Source of the DNA: Clostridia bacterium
Lineage (GTDB): Bacteria; Bacillota; Clostridia; Oscillospirales; CAG-272
Assembly: GCA_017481595.1 (NCBI GenBank)
Contig: JAFUOY010000041.1
Location: 1-64,000, forward strand
Reading direction: 5' to 3'
DNA length: 64,000 nucleotides
Of the stretch, positions 15,321-22,696 are shown piece after piece; position 1 is the stretch's first letter; every line of letters begins with the position of its first letter. The notes under the pieces were generated by a model, which was given only the letters and a program-made list of their open reading frames with translations, was not told the DNA's origin and made no database searches. The translations under genes and the position numbers were made by a program.

Positions 15321-15615
15321 AATAAAAAAATACGCCCTCTGTATCAATAAAATACAGAGGACGAGAATTCCCGTGGTACCACCTCAATTTACCGCATTCT
15401 CACGATTGCGGCCTTTTCAAGTGTCTGACAACACTCCTGTCCTGTGACGGGAACACCCGACGTAGCCTACACATCCAACGGACTTCGGTACGTAGCTCCG
15501 AAAATGTATTCTCTGCCCTACTGAATCACCGTCTTACACCAGCCGACGGCTCTCTTAAGATGCTTCAAGCAGATACTATTTTTTCATCAACGCCTTTTGC
15601 TTTATAAAAAAAGAT
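15321..15615 (-). promoter_or_regulatory. T-box leader, tyrosine-type, upstream of the SSF transporter
   Basis: Same architecture as the leader at 13345-13625: T-box core GGTGGTACCACGG (about 15370-15385), an antiterminator region beginning GCCGCAATCGTGAGAA, and a terminator stem CCTCTGTAT / ATACAGAGG followed by a T-run (15321-15360). The Stem I loop reads GAA-TAC-A, giving specifier TAC (Tyr) at 15506-15508. Uncharged tRNA-Tyr should induce the transporter. Confidence 0.9.
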
Positions 15616-15621
15616 GTTAAC

Positions 15622-15650
15622 AGTTTATCACTTTTACGCCCCGATGTCAA
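15622..15650 (-). promoter_or_regulatory. Promoter of the Tyr T-box transcript
   Basis: Minus strand TTGACA, 17 bases, TAAACT. Confidence 0.8.
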
Positions 15651-15716
15651 GAGCTATTTACAAAATTCTGCAAAAATTGAAATACATTCTCTCTTTAAGT
15701 GCCGCTATAGCGAAAA

Positions 15717-15746
15717 TCGGCGTTGCCATTTTCTTGGTAACGCCGA
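15717..15746 (-). terminator. Terminator after the alpha-galactosidase gene
   Basis: 11-bp stem TCGGCGTTGCC / GGTAACGCCGA with an 8-base loop, followed on the minus strand by ATTTTCG; weak U-run. Confidence 0.65.
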
Positions 15747-15752
15747 TAATTT

Positions 15753-17492
15753 TTATATTATTTTAACCATTCCGCATTTATCCACATCTAATTTGGACAC
15801 GCCTGCGCCGATTTTTCCTTCGCTTTGCTTTTCACCATAGATGGAATATATCTCATAGGAGGCTTCTTTATCGCTTTCAACGTATACTCCGCTCTTGCCC
15901 GAGGAGTTAAATACGTAGCTTACGCAGTCACCGTCCGCCTTGTAAACCACGCTCTGATACAAAACAGCCACACACTCCCCGTCCTTTTTGCTCTTCGCCA
16001 TAGAATAGTTTGCCTCCACGTCAAAGACCTCAAGATCGCCATCAAGTATTGCGCTTCTGTGCTCCTTCCAGAAGGAGAGGAAATATTTAAGCAATCTTTT
16101 TTGCTCCTCGGATATGTCGTTAAAGCGCACGGATATCTGAGGTACGCCGAACATACAGGCAAGAAGCTGATAACCTACACCCTCGGGAGTATCGTTTTTG
16201 TTCCACATAAGCATATCGCTATGTACGGATGCCCCGCCCAACATAAGGCGGAGATTAAGACAGCCGATCCTGTTCATCATAGGGTCACCCGGGCAGTCCG
16301 TTACGCGGAAGAAATTGCCGTGCTGAGTCATTATAGGTCCTACGTAGGACTGACGGAACTCTATCATAAACTCCGGATTTATTTTTTTAAGGCTCGTCGC
16401 TACCTCGGAAAGAAGCCTGCTTACACCCTCCTCAACGGACACGCAGTCCATTTTTTCGTAATCGGTGGAGCTTGTTTTATCGGGACTGAAGCTATCTATA
16501 AAATCAAGCTTAAGTCCGTCCCAGCCATACTCCTTCACGTAGCCTGTGTAGATATCAACGAGAAAATCGCGTACCTCCTTGTATCTTGGGTCAAGAACGG
16601 ATGCGCCTATATGCTCACGCTTTTTTAAGCACATATCCTTGAATCTTTCAAAATTTTCACTCTTTAAGCCCATATAAGGAACGGAGAACCAGATAACGAA
16701 TTTCATACCCAGCTTATGTATGCTGTCAACGAAATATTTCATATCGGGTATTTTTTTCTTGCTTATTTTCCAGTCGCCGCAATAGGCGTAACCGCGGGAA
16801 CTATCGTCCGTCTGCCATCCGTCGTCGATAATGATGGTATCCATACCAAGCTCCTTTGCGTGCCTGCACTCCTCGATTATAGCCTCCACGTCTATTTCCT
16901 GGTGATAGCTGTACCATGCGGAATAGGTGGGCAGACGTGTGCTTTCGGGAATGTAGCAATTTTTAAAGCCAAGCTCACTCCACCAGGATTTTGTATCCTT
17001 AAGGCTCTGATAGAATGGAACCTTTCTTCTGTCTATTCTTACAATAACCTCGTATTTTGACATAAGAGGGCTTATATCGGGGAAAAAGTCTATTTTAAAG
17101 CGCAGATTTCCCTTTTCCTCCACAACTCCCGCAGAAAGAACGGTAGCATTGGCAGGGTCGGAAAGAGCTATTGTAATTCTGTTCTCATTGCCCTTATTGA
17201 ATATGGAAACGACGGGCATTCCCGTGGCGGTCCTGCTTACTTCGTTTCTCATATACCAATCCGCGGTAATATGCTTTTCAAAATATCCCTTGCTTGACCA
17301 AAAGCCCATCATATCCACTTGATTTTCCTCCCAGATAAGAGAGTAGACAGTGGGGTAAACGTCCTTTCCAAAGTCAAGGCTTAATTTATATTCGGACACG
17401 TCTCCGTCTTTTATTTTAACGAAGCTTTCCGATTTTAATTCATTTTCCGTTTTAGAGCATATACCCGTTTTTTCAAAATCAAAATATGCCAT
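15753..17492 (-). CDS. GH36-type alpha-galactosidase
   Basis: A 579-residue cytoplasmic hydrolase that would release terminal alpha-galactose from raffinose-type sugars. A beta-sandwich N-domain (1-180) precedes the barrel. The clan signatures are IIIDDGWQTDD near 240, the nucleophile region DGLKLDFID near 345 and the acid/base region FRVTDCPGDPMMNRI near 415. It is shorter than the 700-residue bacterial GH36 enzymes, so it belongs to a compact subgroup; substrate may differ. No sugar transporter adjoins it. It lies 39 bases downstream of trxB and is probably read from the same transcript, although the functions are unrelated. Confidence 0.85.
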   Translation of the reverse strand: MAYFDFEKTGICSKTENELKSESFVKIKDGDVSEYKLSLDFGKDVYPTVYSLIWEENQVDMMGFWSSKGYFEKHITADWYMRNEVSRTATGMPVVSIFNKGNENRITIALSDPANATVLSAGVVEEKGNLRFKIDFFPDISPLMSKYEVIVRIDRRKVPFYQSLKDTKSWWSELGFKNCYIPESTRLPTYSAWYSYHQEIDVEAIIEECRHAKELGMDTIIIDDGWQTDDSSRGYAYCGDWKISKKKIPDMKYFVDSIHKLGMKFVIWFSVPYMGLKSENFERFKDMCLKKREHIGASVLDPRYKEVRDFLVDIYTGYVKEYGWDGLKLDFIDSFSPDKTSSTDYEKMDCVSVEEGVSRLLSEVATSLKKINPEFMIEFRQSYVGPIMTQHGNFFRVTDCPGDPMMNRIGCLNLRLMLGGASVHSDMLMWNKNDTPEGVGYQLLACMFGVPQISVRFNDISEEQKRLLKYFLSFWKEHRSAILDGDLEVFDVEANYSMAKSKKDGECVAVLYQSVVYKADGDCVSYVFNSSGKSGVYVESDKEASYEIYSIYGEKQSEGKIGAGVSKLDVDKCGMVKII

Positions 17493-17530
17493 TTTATAGT
17501 CCTTTCTTTCATTTACCTTAGTACAATTCT

Positions 17531-18454
17531 TTATTTGTTAAGGGAAATATATTCCTCTGCAAAGTGGGCGGCTACTGCCCCGTCGGATGCGGCGGTAATT
17601 ACCTGTCTTAATACCTTTGTTCTTACGTCTCCCGCGGCAAAAACTCCCTCTACGCTTGTTTTCGAGCTTTCGTCCGCTACGATATATCCGTTTGCATCAA
17701 GGTCAATATGTCCCTTGAAAACGCCCGTTACAGGCTCTCTGCCTATACTTACGAAAACTCCGTCGCAAAGGATATTATCCTCGTTGCCGTTTTTTAAATT
17801 TTTAACCTTGACTCCGCAAAGGCGCGTATCGATTATATAGTCGGCTACGGCGCTGTCCCATATAAATTCCACGTTTTCCGCCTTCATTAAGGGTTCGTGA
17901 TATATTTTGGTAGCGCGTAAGGTATTACGTCTGTGTATTAAAATAACCTTTTTACATAGGTGGGAAAGGTACAATGCGTCGGAAACCGCCGAGTTGCCTC
18001 CGCCAACGACCACGACTGTTTTGCCCTTGTAAAATCTGCCGTCACAGTGGGCGCAATAGTGAAGTCCCTTGCCTATAAGCTTTTCTTCATCCGCTATTCC
18101 AAGATGACGTGGGTCGGCTCCTGTGGCTATAATAACCGCTTTTCCGTAAAAAACACCCGAGGACGTGGTTATTTTCTTTACTTTTGTACTGAAATCTACC
18201 TCCGTTACCTCGCAGTATTCCGTCTTGGCGCCAAAGCGCTCCGCCCCCATTTGCATATTCATACCAAGGGTAAAGCCGTCTATACCCTCATTAAACCCGG
18301 GGTAGTTATCAATTATATCTGTAAGCGCCATTTGCCCGCCCGGCGCCGCCTTTTCCGCAACTAAGGTATCAAGTCCTGCGCGTGAGGTATAAAGCGCCGC
18401 AGAATACCCTGCCGCACCGCCGCCGATTATTAAAACGTCGTAAACGTGATCCAT
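17531..18454 (-). CDS. trxB: Thioredoxin reductase
   Basis: A 307-residue FAD/NAD(P)H flavoprotein that reduces thioredoxin. It has the FAD-binding IIGGGAAGYSAALYTSRAG, the redox-active pair CAHCDG near 132-137, the nucleotide site VVVGGGNSAVSDALYLS with HRRNTLRA (an NADPH-type motif), and a C-terminal FAD motif GVFAAGDVRTK. ATG 18454 is chosen because GAAAGGAG sits 6 bases before it; the frame extends 14 codons further without a ribosome site. CAHC instead of the more common CATC is a minor variant. No thioredoxin gene is in the window. It is divergent from the MBL gene at 18560. Confidence 0.93.
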   Translation of the reverse strand: MDHVYDVLIIGGGAAGYSAALYTSRAGLDTLVAEKAAPGGQMALTDIIDNYPGFNEGIDGFTLGMNMQMGAERFGAKTEYCEVTEVDFSTKVKKITTSSGVFYGKAVIIATGADPRHLGIADEEKLIGKGLHYCAHCDGRFYKGKTVVVVGGGNSAVSDALYLSHLCKKVILIHRRNTLRATKIYHEPLMKAENVEFIWDSAVADYIIDTRLCGVKVKNLKNGNEDNILCDGVFVSIGREPVTGVFKGHIDLDANGYIVADESSKTSVEGVFAAGDVRTKVLRQVITAASDGAVAAHFAEEYISLNK

Positions 18455-18559
18455 ATTTTCTCCTTTCATTGACATGGGTAAAATAAAGTGATACAATTAT
18501 ATTATACAACTTAATAATATCACATTAACACGCGTTTAGTCAACAAAAAAGGAGAAAAA

Positions 18560-19336
18560 ATGAAAATTACGGCACTTATGGAAAATACCGCCTCAAGAAG
18601 CGATATTTTCTCCGAGCACGGTCTTTCCCTGTATATAGAAGCCGCTGAACACAAAATACTTTTTGATATGGGTCAGACGGAGCTTTTTTATAAAAATGCT
18701 CTTACCCTTGGCATAGATATTTCCTTGGTTGATATTGCCATACTGTCCCACGGACACTACGACCACGGCGGCGGACTGAAAAAATTTCTTGAGATAAATA
18801 AGAACGCCAAGGTGTATATAAGTCCCTTAGCCTTCCACCCCTATTACAACGGAAAAGGAAAATATATAGGTCTTGACGTTTCTTTAAAGGACGAATCCCG
18901 CTTGATTTATGTAGAAAACGAGAAAATTATCGACACATCCCTGTCTGTTTTTACAAAAAACCATATGGAGCGCCCAAATTTTATCGGTTATTTTGGTCTT
19001 ACAAAAAAGATAGATGAGGAGTACGTGCCCGACGAATTTGAGCACGAGCAATATTTACTTATAGAGGAAAAGGGGAAACGTATTCTTATAAGCGGATGCT
19101 CCCACAAGGGGATTATAGATATTGTAAATTGGTTTAAGCCCGATATACTCGTTGGCGGATTTCACATTTCAAAGATATCCGACACAAGGGAGCTTGATAA
19201 AATAGCCGCCGCCCTATCCTTGCACAGCACAAAATACTATACCTGCCATTGTACGGGAGTGGAGCAATATAACTACTTAAAATCCAAAATGGAAGCTCTT
19301 GAATATCTCAGCTGCGGAAAAACCATAGAAATATAA
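18560..19336 (+). CDS. Metallo-beta-lactamase-fold hydrolase
   Basis: 258 residues. The metal-binding motif HGHYDHGGG near 71-78 and further ligands in ISGCSHKG (near 175) and CHCTG (near 235) place it in the MBL superfamily. The overall pattern resembles the group annotated as dihydropterin-ribofuranosylaminobenzene phosphate synthase-like, whose real substrates are mostly unknown. Cytoplasmic. Start at 18560 with AAAGGAG. Single gene with a terminator overlapping its stop. Divergent from trxB. Confidence 0.88.
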   Translation: MKITALMENTASRSDIFSEHGLSLYIEAAEHKILFDMGQTELFYKNALTLGIDISLVDIAILSHGHYDHGGGLKKFLEINKNAKVYISPLAFHPYYNGKGKYIGLDVSLKDESRLIYVENEKIIDTSLSVFTKNHMERPNFIGYFGLTKKIDEEYVPDEFEHEQYLLIEEKGKRILISGCSHKGIIDIVNWFKPDILVGGFHISKISDTRELDKIAAALSLHSTKYYTCHCTGVEQYNYLKSKMEALEYLSCGKTIEI

Positions 19337-19358
19337 AAGCCGAGGAAACTCGGCTTTT
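19335..19358 (+). terminator. Terminator of the MBL-fold gene
   Basis: Perfect stem AAAAGCCGAG / CTCGGCTTTT with loop GAAA, overlapping the stop codon. It is also usable from the minus strand by the convergent GNAT gene. Confidence 0.88.
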
Positions 19359-19380
19359 ATACATTAAGGTAATATACGTA

Positions 19381-20289
19381 TTATTTTATTCTGAGCATTG
19401 AAGTAACTTGGCGTGTGCCTGTCTTGGAATTTGGACTCCAAAAGAATATATCAAACCCTACATTCAACCAAAACACGCTGTCATTATCACTTCCGATATT
19501 ACTTAATTGTACAACATCCTTATCCTGTGCATATTGATACATATGGTGTACAAGAGTCTTGCCGATTCCTTTGTTTCTATGTTCAGGCTCAACAAATAAC
19601 GTTATCCACCACCGTGTACTGTCCATAGGCGGTTGCATACTGTCGGGAAATGCAAATATTGCTCCTTTTATTTTTCCGTTATCATCATCTATGACAAATC
19701 CGAATTGCGAATCAATTTTGCTTAAATGGTATTCTTTTTTCCTCTCATCTGCAAAAAGCTTATTTATGATATTTATAATCTCATCCCTTGATATTTTTCT
19801 TATCTTATAGCTTGAATCACCTGCACTTATTATTTTGCGCTTTACACAATAGCTGAATAAATGGTTGAAATTTCCGTATTCAAGAGGTTTGGTTGGATCT
19901 TCCCCTTTTCTGCCATAAGCATTAAGGGTAAAACCTTGACTAAACCAGAAAAACGTAGCCTGAGGCGTTGATTCTGCAGAACCATATAGGTATACGATAT
20001 TATCGTTTTCGGCTTGCTTTTTTACTGTTTCCACTAATTTTGTAGCAATTTTCATCCTTCTGTAATCAGGATCAACATAAAGATTTATTATGTACCAATA
20101 TCTACCGCAGATAGGAGACGGTACCTCCCTCTCTATAATTAAAATTCTGCCAATTACCGCGTTTGTATCACTTATTGCAACATATGCTATTGAATTATTG
20201 CTATCCTCCCCGCCTATTTTTGGAAACAGATTCAAAATGGTGTTGTGCTGCTTTACGTTTGCCTTGCATATAGTAAATTTATTATTCAT
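19381..20289 (-). CDS. Tandem-GNAT acetyltransferase
   Basis: 302 residues with two GNAT folds. The first (about 1-145) has the acetyl-CoA loop region NLYVDPDYRRMKIATKLVE; the second (about 155-302) has TLFVEPEHRNKGIGKTLVHHM. Both carry the R/Q-x-x-G/A-x-G/A pattern, the second better than the first. Substrate is unknown; small molecules, antibiotics or peptides are all possible. The start ATG 20289 has TTAAGGAGATATAAA. A consensus promoter, short leader ORF and intrinsic terminator precede it, an arrangement typical of ribosome-monitored attenuation, often seen at antibiotic-response genes. Confidence 0.88.
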   Translation of the reverse strand: MNNKFTICKANVKQHNTILNLFPKIGGEDSNNSIAYVAISDTNAVIGRILIIEREVPSPICGRYWYIINLYVDPDYRRMKIATKLVETVKKQAENDNIVYLYGSAESTPQATFFWFSQGFTLNAYGRKGEDPTKPLEYGNFNHLFSYCVKRKIISAGDSSYKIRKISRDEIINIINKLFADERKKEYHLSKIDSQFGFVIDDDNGKIKGAIFAFPDSMQPPMDSTRWWITLFVEPEHRNKGIGKTLVHHMYQYAQDKDVVQLSNIGSDNDSVFWLNVGFDIFFWSPNSKTGTRQVTSMLRIK

Positions 20290-20334
20290 TTTATATCTCC
20301 TTAAATTTTATAGAATTATTATAATAAATAGTTT

Positions 20335-20457
20335 TTACATACAGTGCAAGGATCGTATAAAAAATAAAAAGCCAAGAAACACACACATCGACCCTTGCAG
20401 CATACAAGAGTTAAACAGTTTTCTTGGATAAATAACATCATATATCGTTCTAAGCAC
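20335..20457 (-). CDS. Putative 40-residue leader peptide of the GNAT gene
   Basis: GTG start at 20457 directly behind AAAGGAGGAG (RBS 20461-20470) and downstream of a perfect promoter. The peptide begins (M)LRTIYDVIYPRKLFN, has Cys residues in SCMLQGSMC, and ends in a hydrophobic stretch CVFLGFLFFI. The ORF overlaps an intrinsic terminator (20358-20427) and ends 46 bases before the GNAT ATG. I recognise no family. The combination suggests a regulatory leader, though a small membrane peptide is an alternative. Confidence 0.6.
   Translation of the reverse strand: MLRTIYDVIYPRKLFNSCMLQGSMCVFLGFLFFIRSLHCM
20358..20427 (-). terminator. Attenuator hairpin ahead of the GNAT gene
   Basis: Minus-strand stem CCAAGAAA / TTTCTTGG enclosing a smaller hairpin (CTTGTA-TGC-TGCAAG), followed by CTTTTTATTTTTT. 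The loop segment TGCAAGGGTCG can instead pair over 11 positions with CGATCCTTGCA just downstream, giving a mutually exclusive fold. It lies inside the leader ORF. Confidence 0.7.
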
Positions 20458-20477
20458 AGGCTCCTCCTTTCAATAAT

Positions 20478-20506
20478 ATTATATCAAAAGGGTCTGAATG
20501 TGTCAA
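20478..20506 (-). promoter_or_regulatory. Consensus promoter of the GNAT leader
   Basis: Minus strand TTGACA, 17 bases, TATAAT; both hexamers perfect. Confidence 0.9.
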
Positions 20507-20547
20507 TAAAAAGTTTAGGGATTGGGAAAATTTGTTTTTAAAACGAG

Positions 20548-20664
20548 AGCCTTCTCCAACGAAGAAGGTGGATGCGTAGCAGACGGATGAGGAGGGCATT
20601 ATTTGTGCTTATTTAATCTCCTCAACCACCACTCTGTGGTCCCCCTTCTCCGCTGGAGAAGGCT
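20548..20664. repeat. 117-bp palindromic repeat (MITE-like)
   Basis: Terminal inverted repeats AGCCTTCTCCA (20548) and TGGAGAAGGCT (20664) bound a largely palindromic element with internal CACCACTCTGTGGT. It has no coding capacity. It resembles short non-autonomous elements scattered in clostridial genomes. It lies between the deacetylase stop and the GNAT promoter, with no visible target duplication. The flanks 20507-20547 and 20665-20702 contain no gene. Confidence 0.75.
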
Positions 20665-20702
20665 GTTTTTATATTAATACTTTAATGTGTCAGGCTATTT
20701 TT

Positions 20703-21548
20703 CTATTTTATGTTTATCGTTTTTCCTGCGGGAATTACAAAGGGCTTACCGTCCTTTGCAAGCCAGATATCGTAGGACGAAGGATTATAGATAGTATTCA
20801 TATCAATGGAATAATCAAGAGATTTATAGGCTTTAACGTAGTTATAAAGCTCCATGGTGGTGGGATACCACACCTCACTTCTGTTGCTTACCATACTCAT
20901 AAGCTTCTCTATTCTTTCCCATTCCTCTTCCTTATCAAACTCATAGGTGTGACCCCAGATACTGAAAAGGAAGCCTGCCTTTCTGTGCCAGTTACGAAGA
21001 GGATCCTCGTTTATAAAGGTGTTTGCAAGATCGAAAAGGCGACTGTCTGCGTGATGACAGGTAGTATCCATTTCAAGCCAATTTTCGGGCACGTCAAACT
21101 CGTGATGCTTTGGGAAGCCTATACAGGTACGTGCATAAACGAGTCCGTTCATTTTAAGGGCGGTTATAGTATCCGCATTATAGTTTCCGTAAGGATATAC
21201 AAAGCCCTTTACGATCTGCCCCGATGCCTTTTCAAGGGTTGATCTGTCCTGATAAATTTCATAGCTCATAGCTTCTACGGGGAGACGGTCAAGATGAGGA
21301 TGGGTAAAGCCGTGGGAGGCTATTTCGTGCCCCTTGTATACCTCTTTAATATCGGAAAGCCTTATATTACGGGGATTTTGTTGCTTCTCTGCCTCAATAC
21401 ACATATTTGACGAGATATTGAAGCTTCCCTTAAGATTGTATTTATTAAGAAGCTCTATAAACCTGATATCGCTTTGTATTGCGTCATCATAGCTAAAGGT
21501 TACTGCCTTTGTTTTGCCATTCGGGAACAACATCATATAATGCTTCAT
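20703..21548 (-). CDS. Polysaccharide deacetylase (NodB-like)
   Basis: 281 residues. NodB-homology motifs are visible: TFSYDD near 20 (metal Asp pair), SHGFTHPHLD near 85 (metal His pair) and FVYPYGNYN near 120. The protein lacks a signal peptide, so it may act inside the cell or on an unknown N- or O-acetylated sugar. A C-terminal beta segment follows the catalytic domain (SSYDIWLAKDGKPFVIPAG). ATG 21548 has AAAGGAG at 6 bases; a TTG five codons upstream has none. It lies 11 bases after tgt and is the last gene of the miaB-mutSL operon. Confidence 0.85.
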   Translation of the reverse strand: MKHYMMLFPNGKTKAVTFSYDDAIQSDIRFIELLNKYNLKGSFNISSNMCIEAEKQQNPRNIRLSDIKEVYKGHEIASHGFTHPHLDRLPVEAMSYEIYQDRSTLEKASGQIVKGFVYPYGNYNADTITALKMNGLVYARTCIGFPKHHEFDVPENWLEMDTTCHHADSRLFDLANTFINEDPLRNWHRKAGFLFSIWGHTYEFDKEEEWERIEKLMSMVSNRSEVWYPTTMELYNYVKAYKSLDYSIDMNTIYNPSSYDIWLAKDGKPFVIPAGKTINIK

Positions 21549-21559
21549 ATTAGCTCCTT

Positions 21560-22696
21560 TCAATCGGGGTTTCTTTCACCCAAAAGAATTCTGTATTTCT
21601 GATAAAAGCTTTCAAAATAATCGCCGTCAAGGGCATCTCTTATCTTCTGCATAAGCTCGTTATAGAAATAGAGATTATGAAGAACGCAAAGACGCATACC
21701 AAGGGTCTCCTTCGCCTTTATCAAGTGTCTTATATAAGCTCTTGAATGATTTCTGCAGGCGGGACATCCGCAGTTTTCGTCTATGGGACGGGAGTCACGG
21801 GCGTACTTTTCATTCATTATATTCATTTTTCCGTTCCAGGTAAAGAGATTTCCGTGGCGCGCATTACGGCTTGGCATTACGCAGTCAAAGAAATCAACTC
21901 CTCTGTGTACTGCCTCAAGGATATTGCAGGGAGTACCTACGCCCATTAAATATCTTGGCTTGTCAAAGGGCATATAGGGCTCGATAACGTCGATAATTCT
22001 ATACATTTCCTCCGTTTCCTCACCTACTGCAAGACCGCCGATAGCGTATCCGTCAAGGTCAAGCTCCGCGATCTCCTTCATATGCTTGATACGAAGATCC
22101 TCAAAGGTGCTGCCCTGGTTTATACCGAAAAGCATCTGATGCTTGTTTATGGTTTCGGGTAAGGAATTAAGTCTTTCCATTTCCTTTTTGCAGCGCACGA
22201 GCCATCTTACGGTTCTGTCACAGGACTGCTTCGTATACTCGTAGGTTGCGGGGTTTTCAATACACTCATCAAACGCCATTGCAATGGTGGACGCAAGGTT
22301 TGACTGGATCTGCATACTTTCTTCAGGACCCATAAATATGCGCTTACCGTCTATATGAGAAGCGAATTTAACGCCCTCCTCCGTAATTTTACGAAGCTGA
22401 GCCAGGGAGAACACCTGGAATCCGCCGCTGTCCGTAAGAACGGGCTTATCCCAATTAAAGAACTTGTGTATTCCGCCAAGGTCATGAATAAGCTTATCCC
22501 CGGGGCGAAGATGCAAATGATATGTGTTGGAAAGCTCTACCTGACAGTTAAGCTCCTGAAGATCTATTGTGGACACACCGCCCTTGATTGCGGCGCAGGT
22601 GCCTACGTTCATAAACACAGGGGTCTCGATTTTGCCGTGGACAGTATCCATTGTGCAGCGTCTTGCCCTGCCATCTGTTTTTAAAACCTTAAACAT
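21560..22696 (-). CDS. tgt: tRNA-guanine transglycosylase
   Basis: 378 residues. It exchanges G34 for the queuosine precursor preQ1 in tRNAs with GUN anticodons (Asp, Asn, His, Tyr). Seen: DSGGFQVFSL with the catalytic Asp near 92, GGLAVGE near 225, the second Asp in FDCVMPSRNARHG near 260, and the zinc site CGCPACRNHSRAYIRHL near 303. Full length. The ATG overlaps the mutL stop by one base (TAATG), indicating translational coupling. Confidence 0.97.
   Translation of the reverse strand: MFKVLKTDGRARRCTMDTVHGKIETPVFMNVGTCAAIKGGVSTIDLQELNCQVELSNTYHLHLRPGDKLIHDLGGIHKFFNWDKPVLTDSGGFQVFSLAQLRKITEEGVKFASHIDGKRIFMGPEESMQIQSNLASTIAMAFDECIENPATYEYTKQSCDRTVRWLVRCKKEMERLNSLPETINKHQMLFGINQGSTFEDLRIKHMKEIAELDLDGYAIGGLAVGEETEEMYRIIDVIEPYMPFDKPRYLMGVGTPCNILEAVHRGVDFFDCVMPSRNARHGNLFTWNGKMNIMNEKYARDSRPIDENCGCPACRNHSRAYIRHLIKAKETLGMRLCVLHNLYFYNELMQKIRDALDGDYFESFYQKYRILLGERNPD

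Noticed and set aside
20335-20457. Quorum-sensing or cyclic peptide precursor
   Set aside because: No AgrB, radical SAM or export partner adjoins it, and the ORF overlaps an intrinsic terminator, which favours a leader role.
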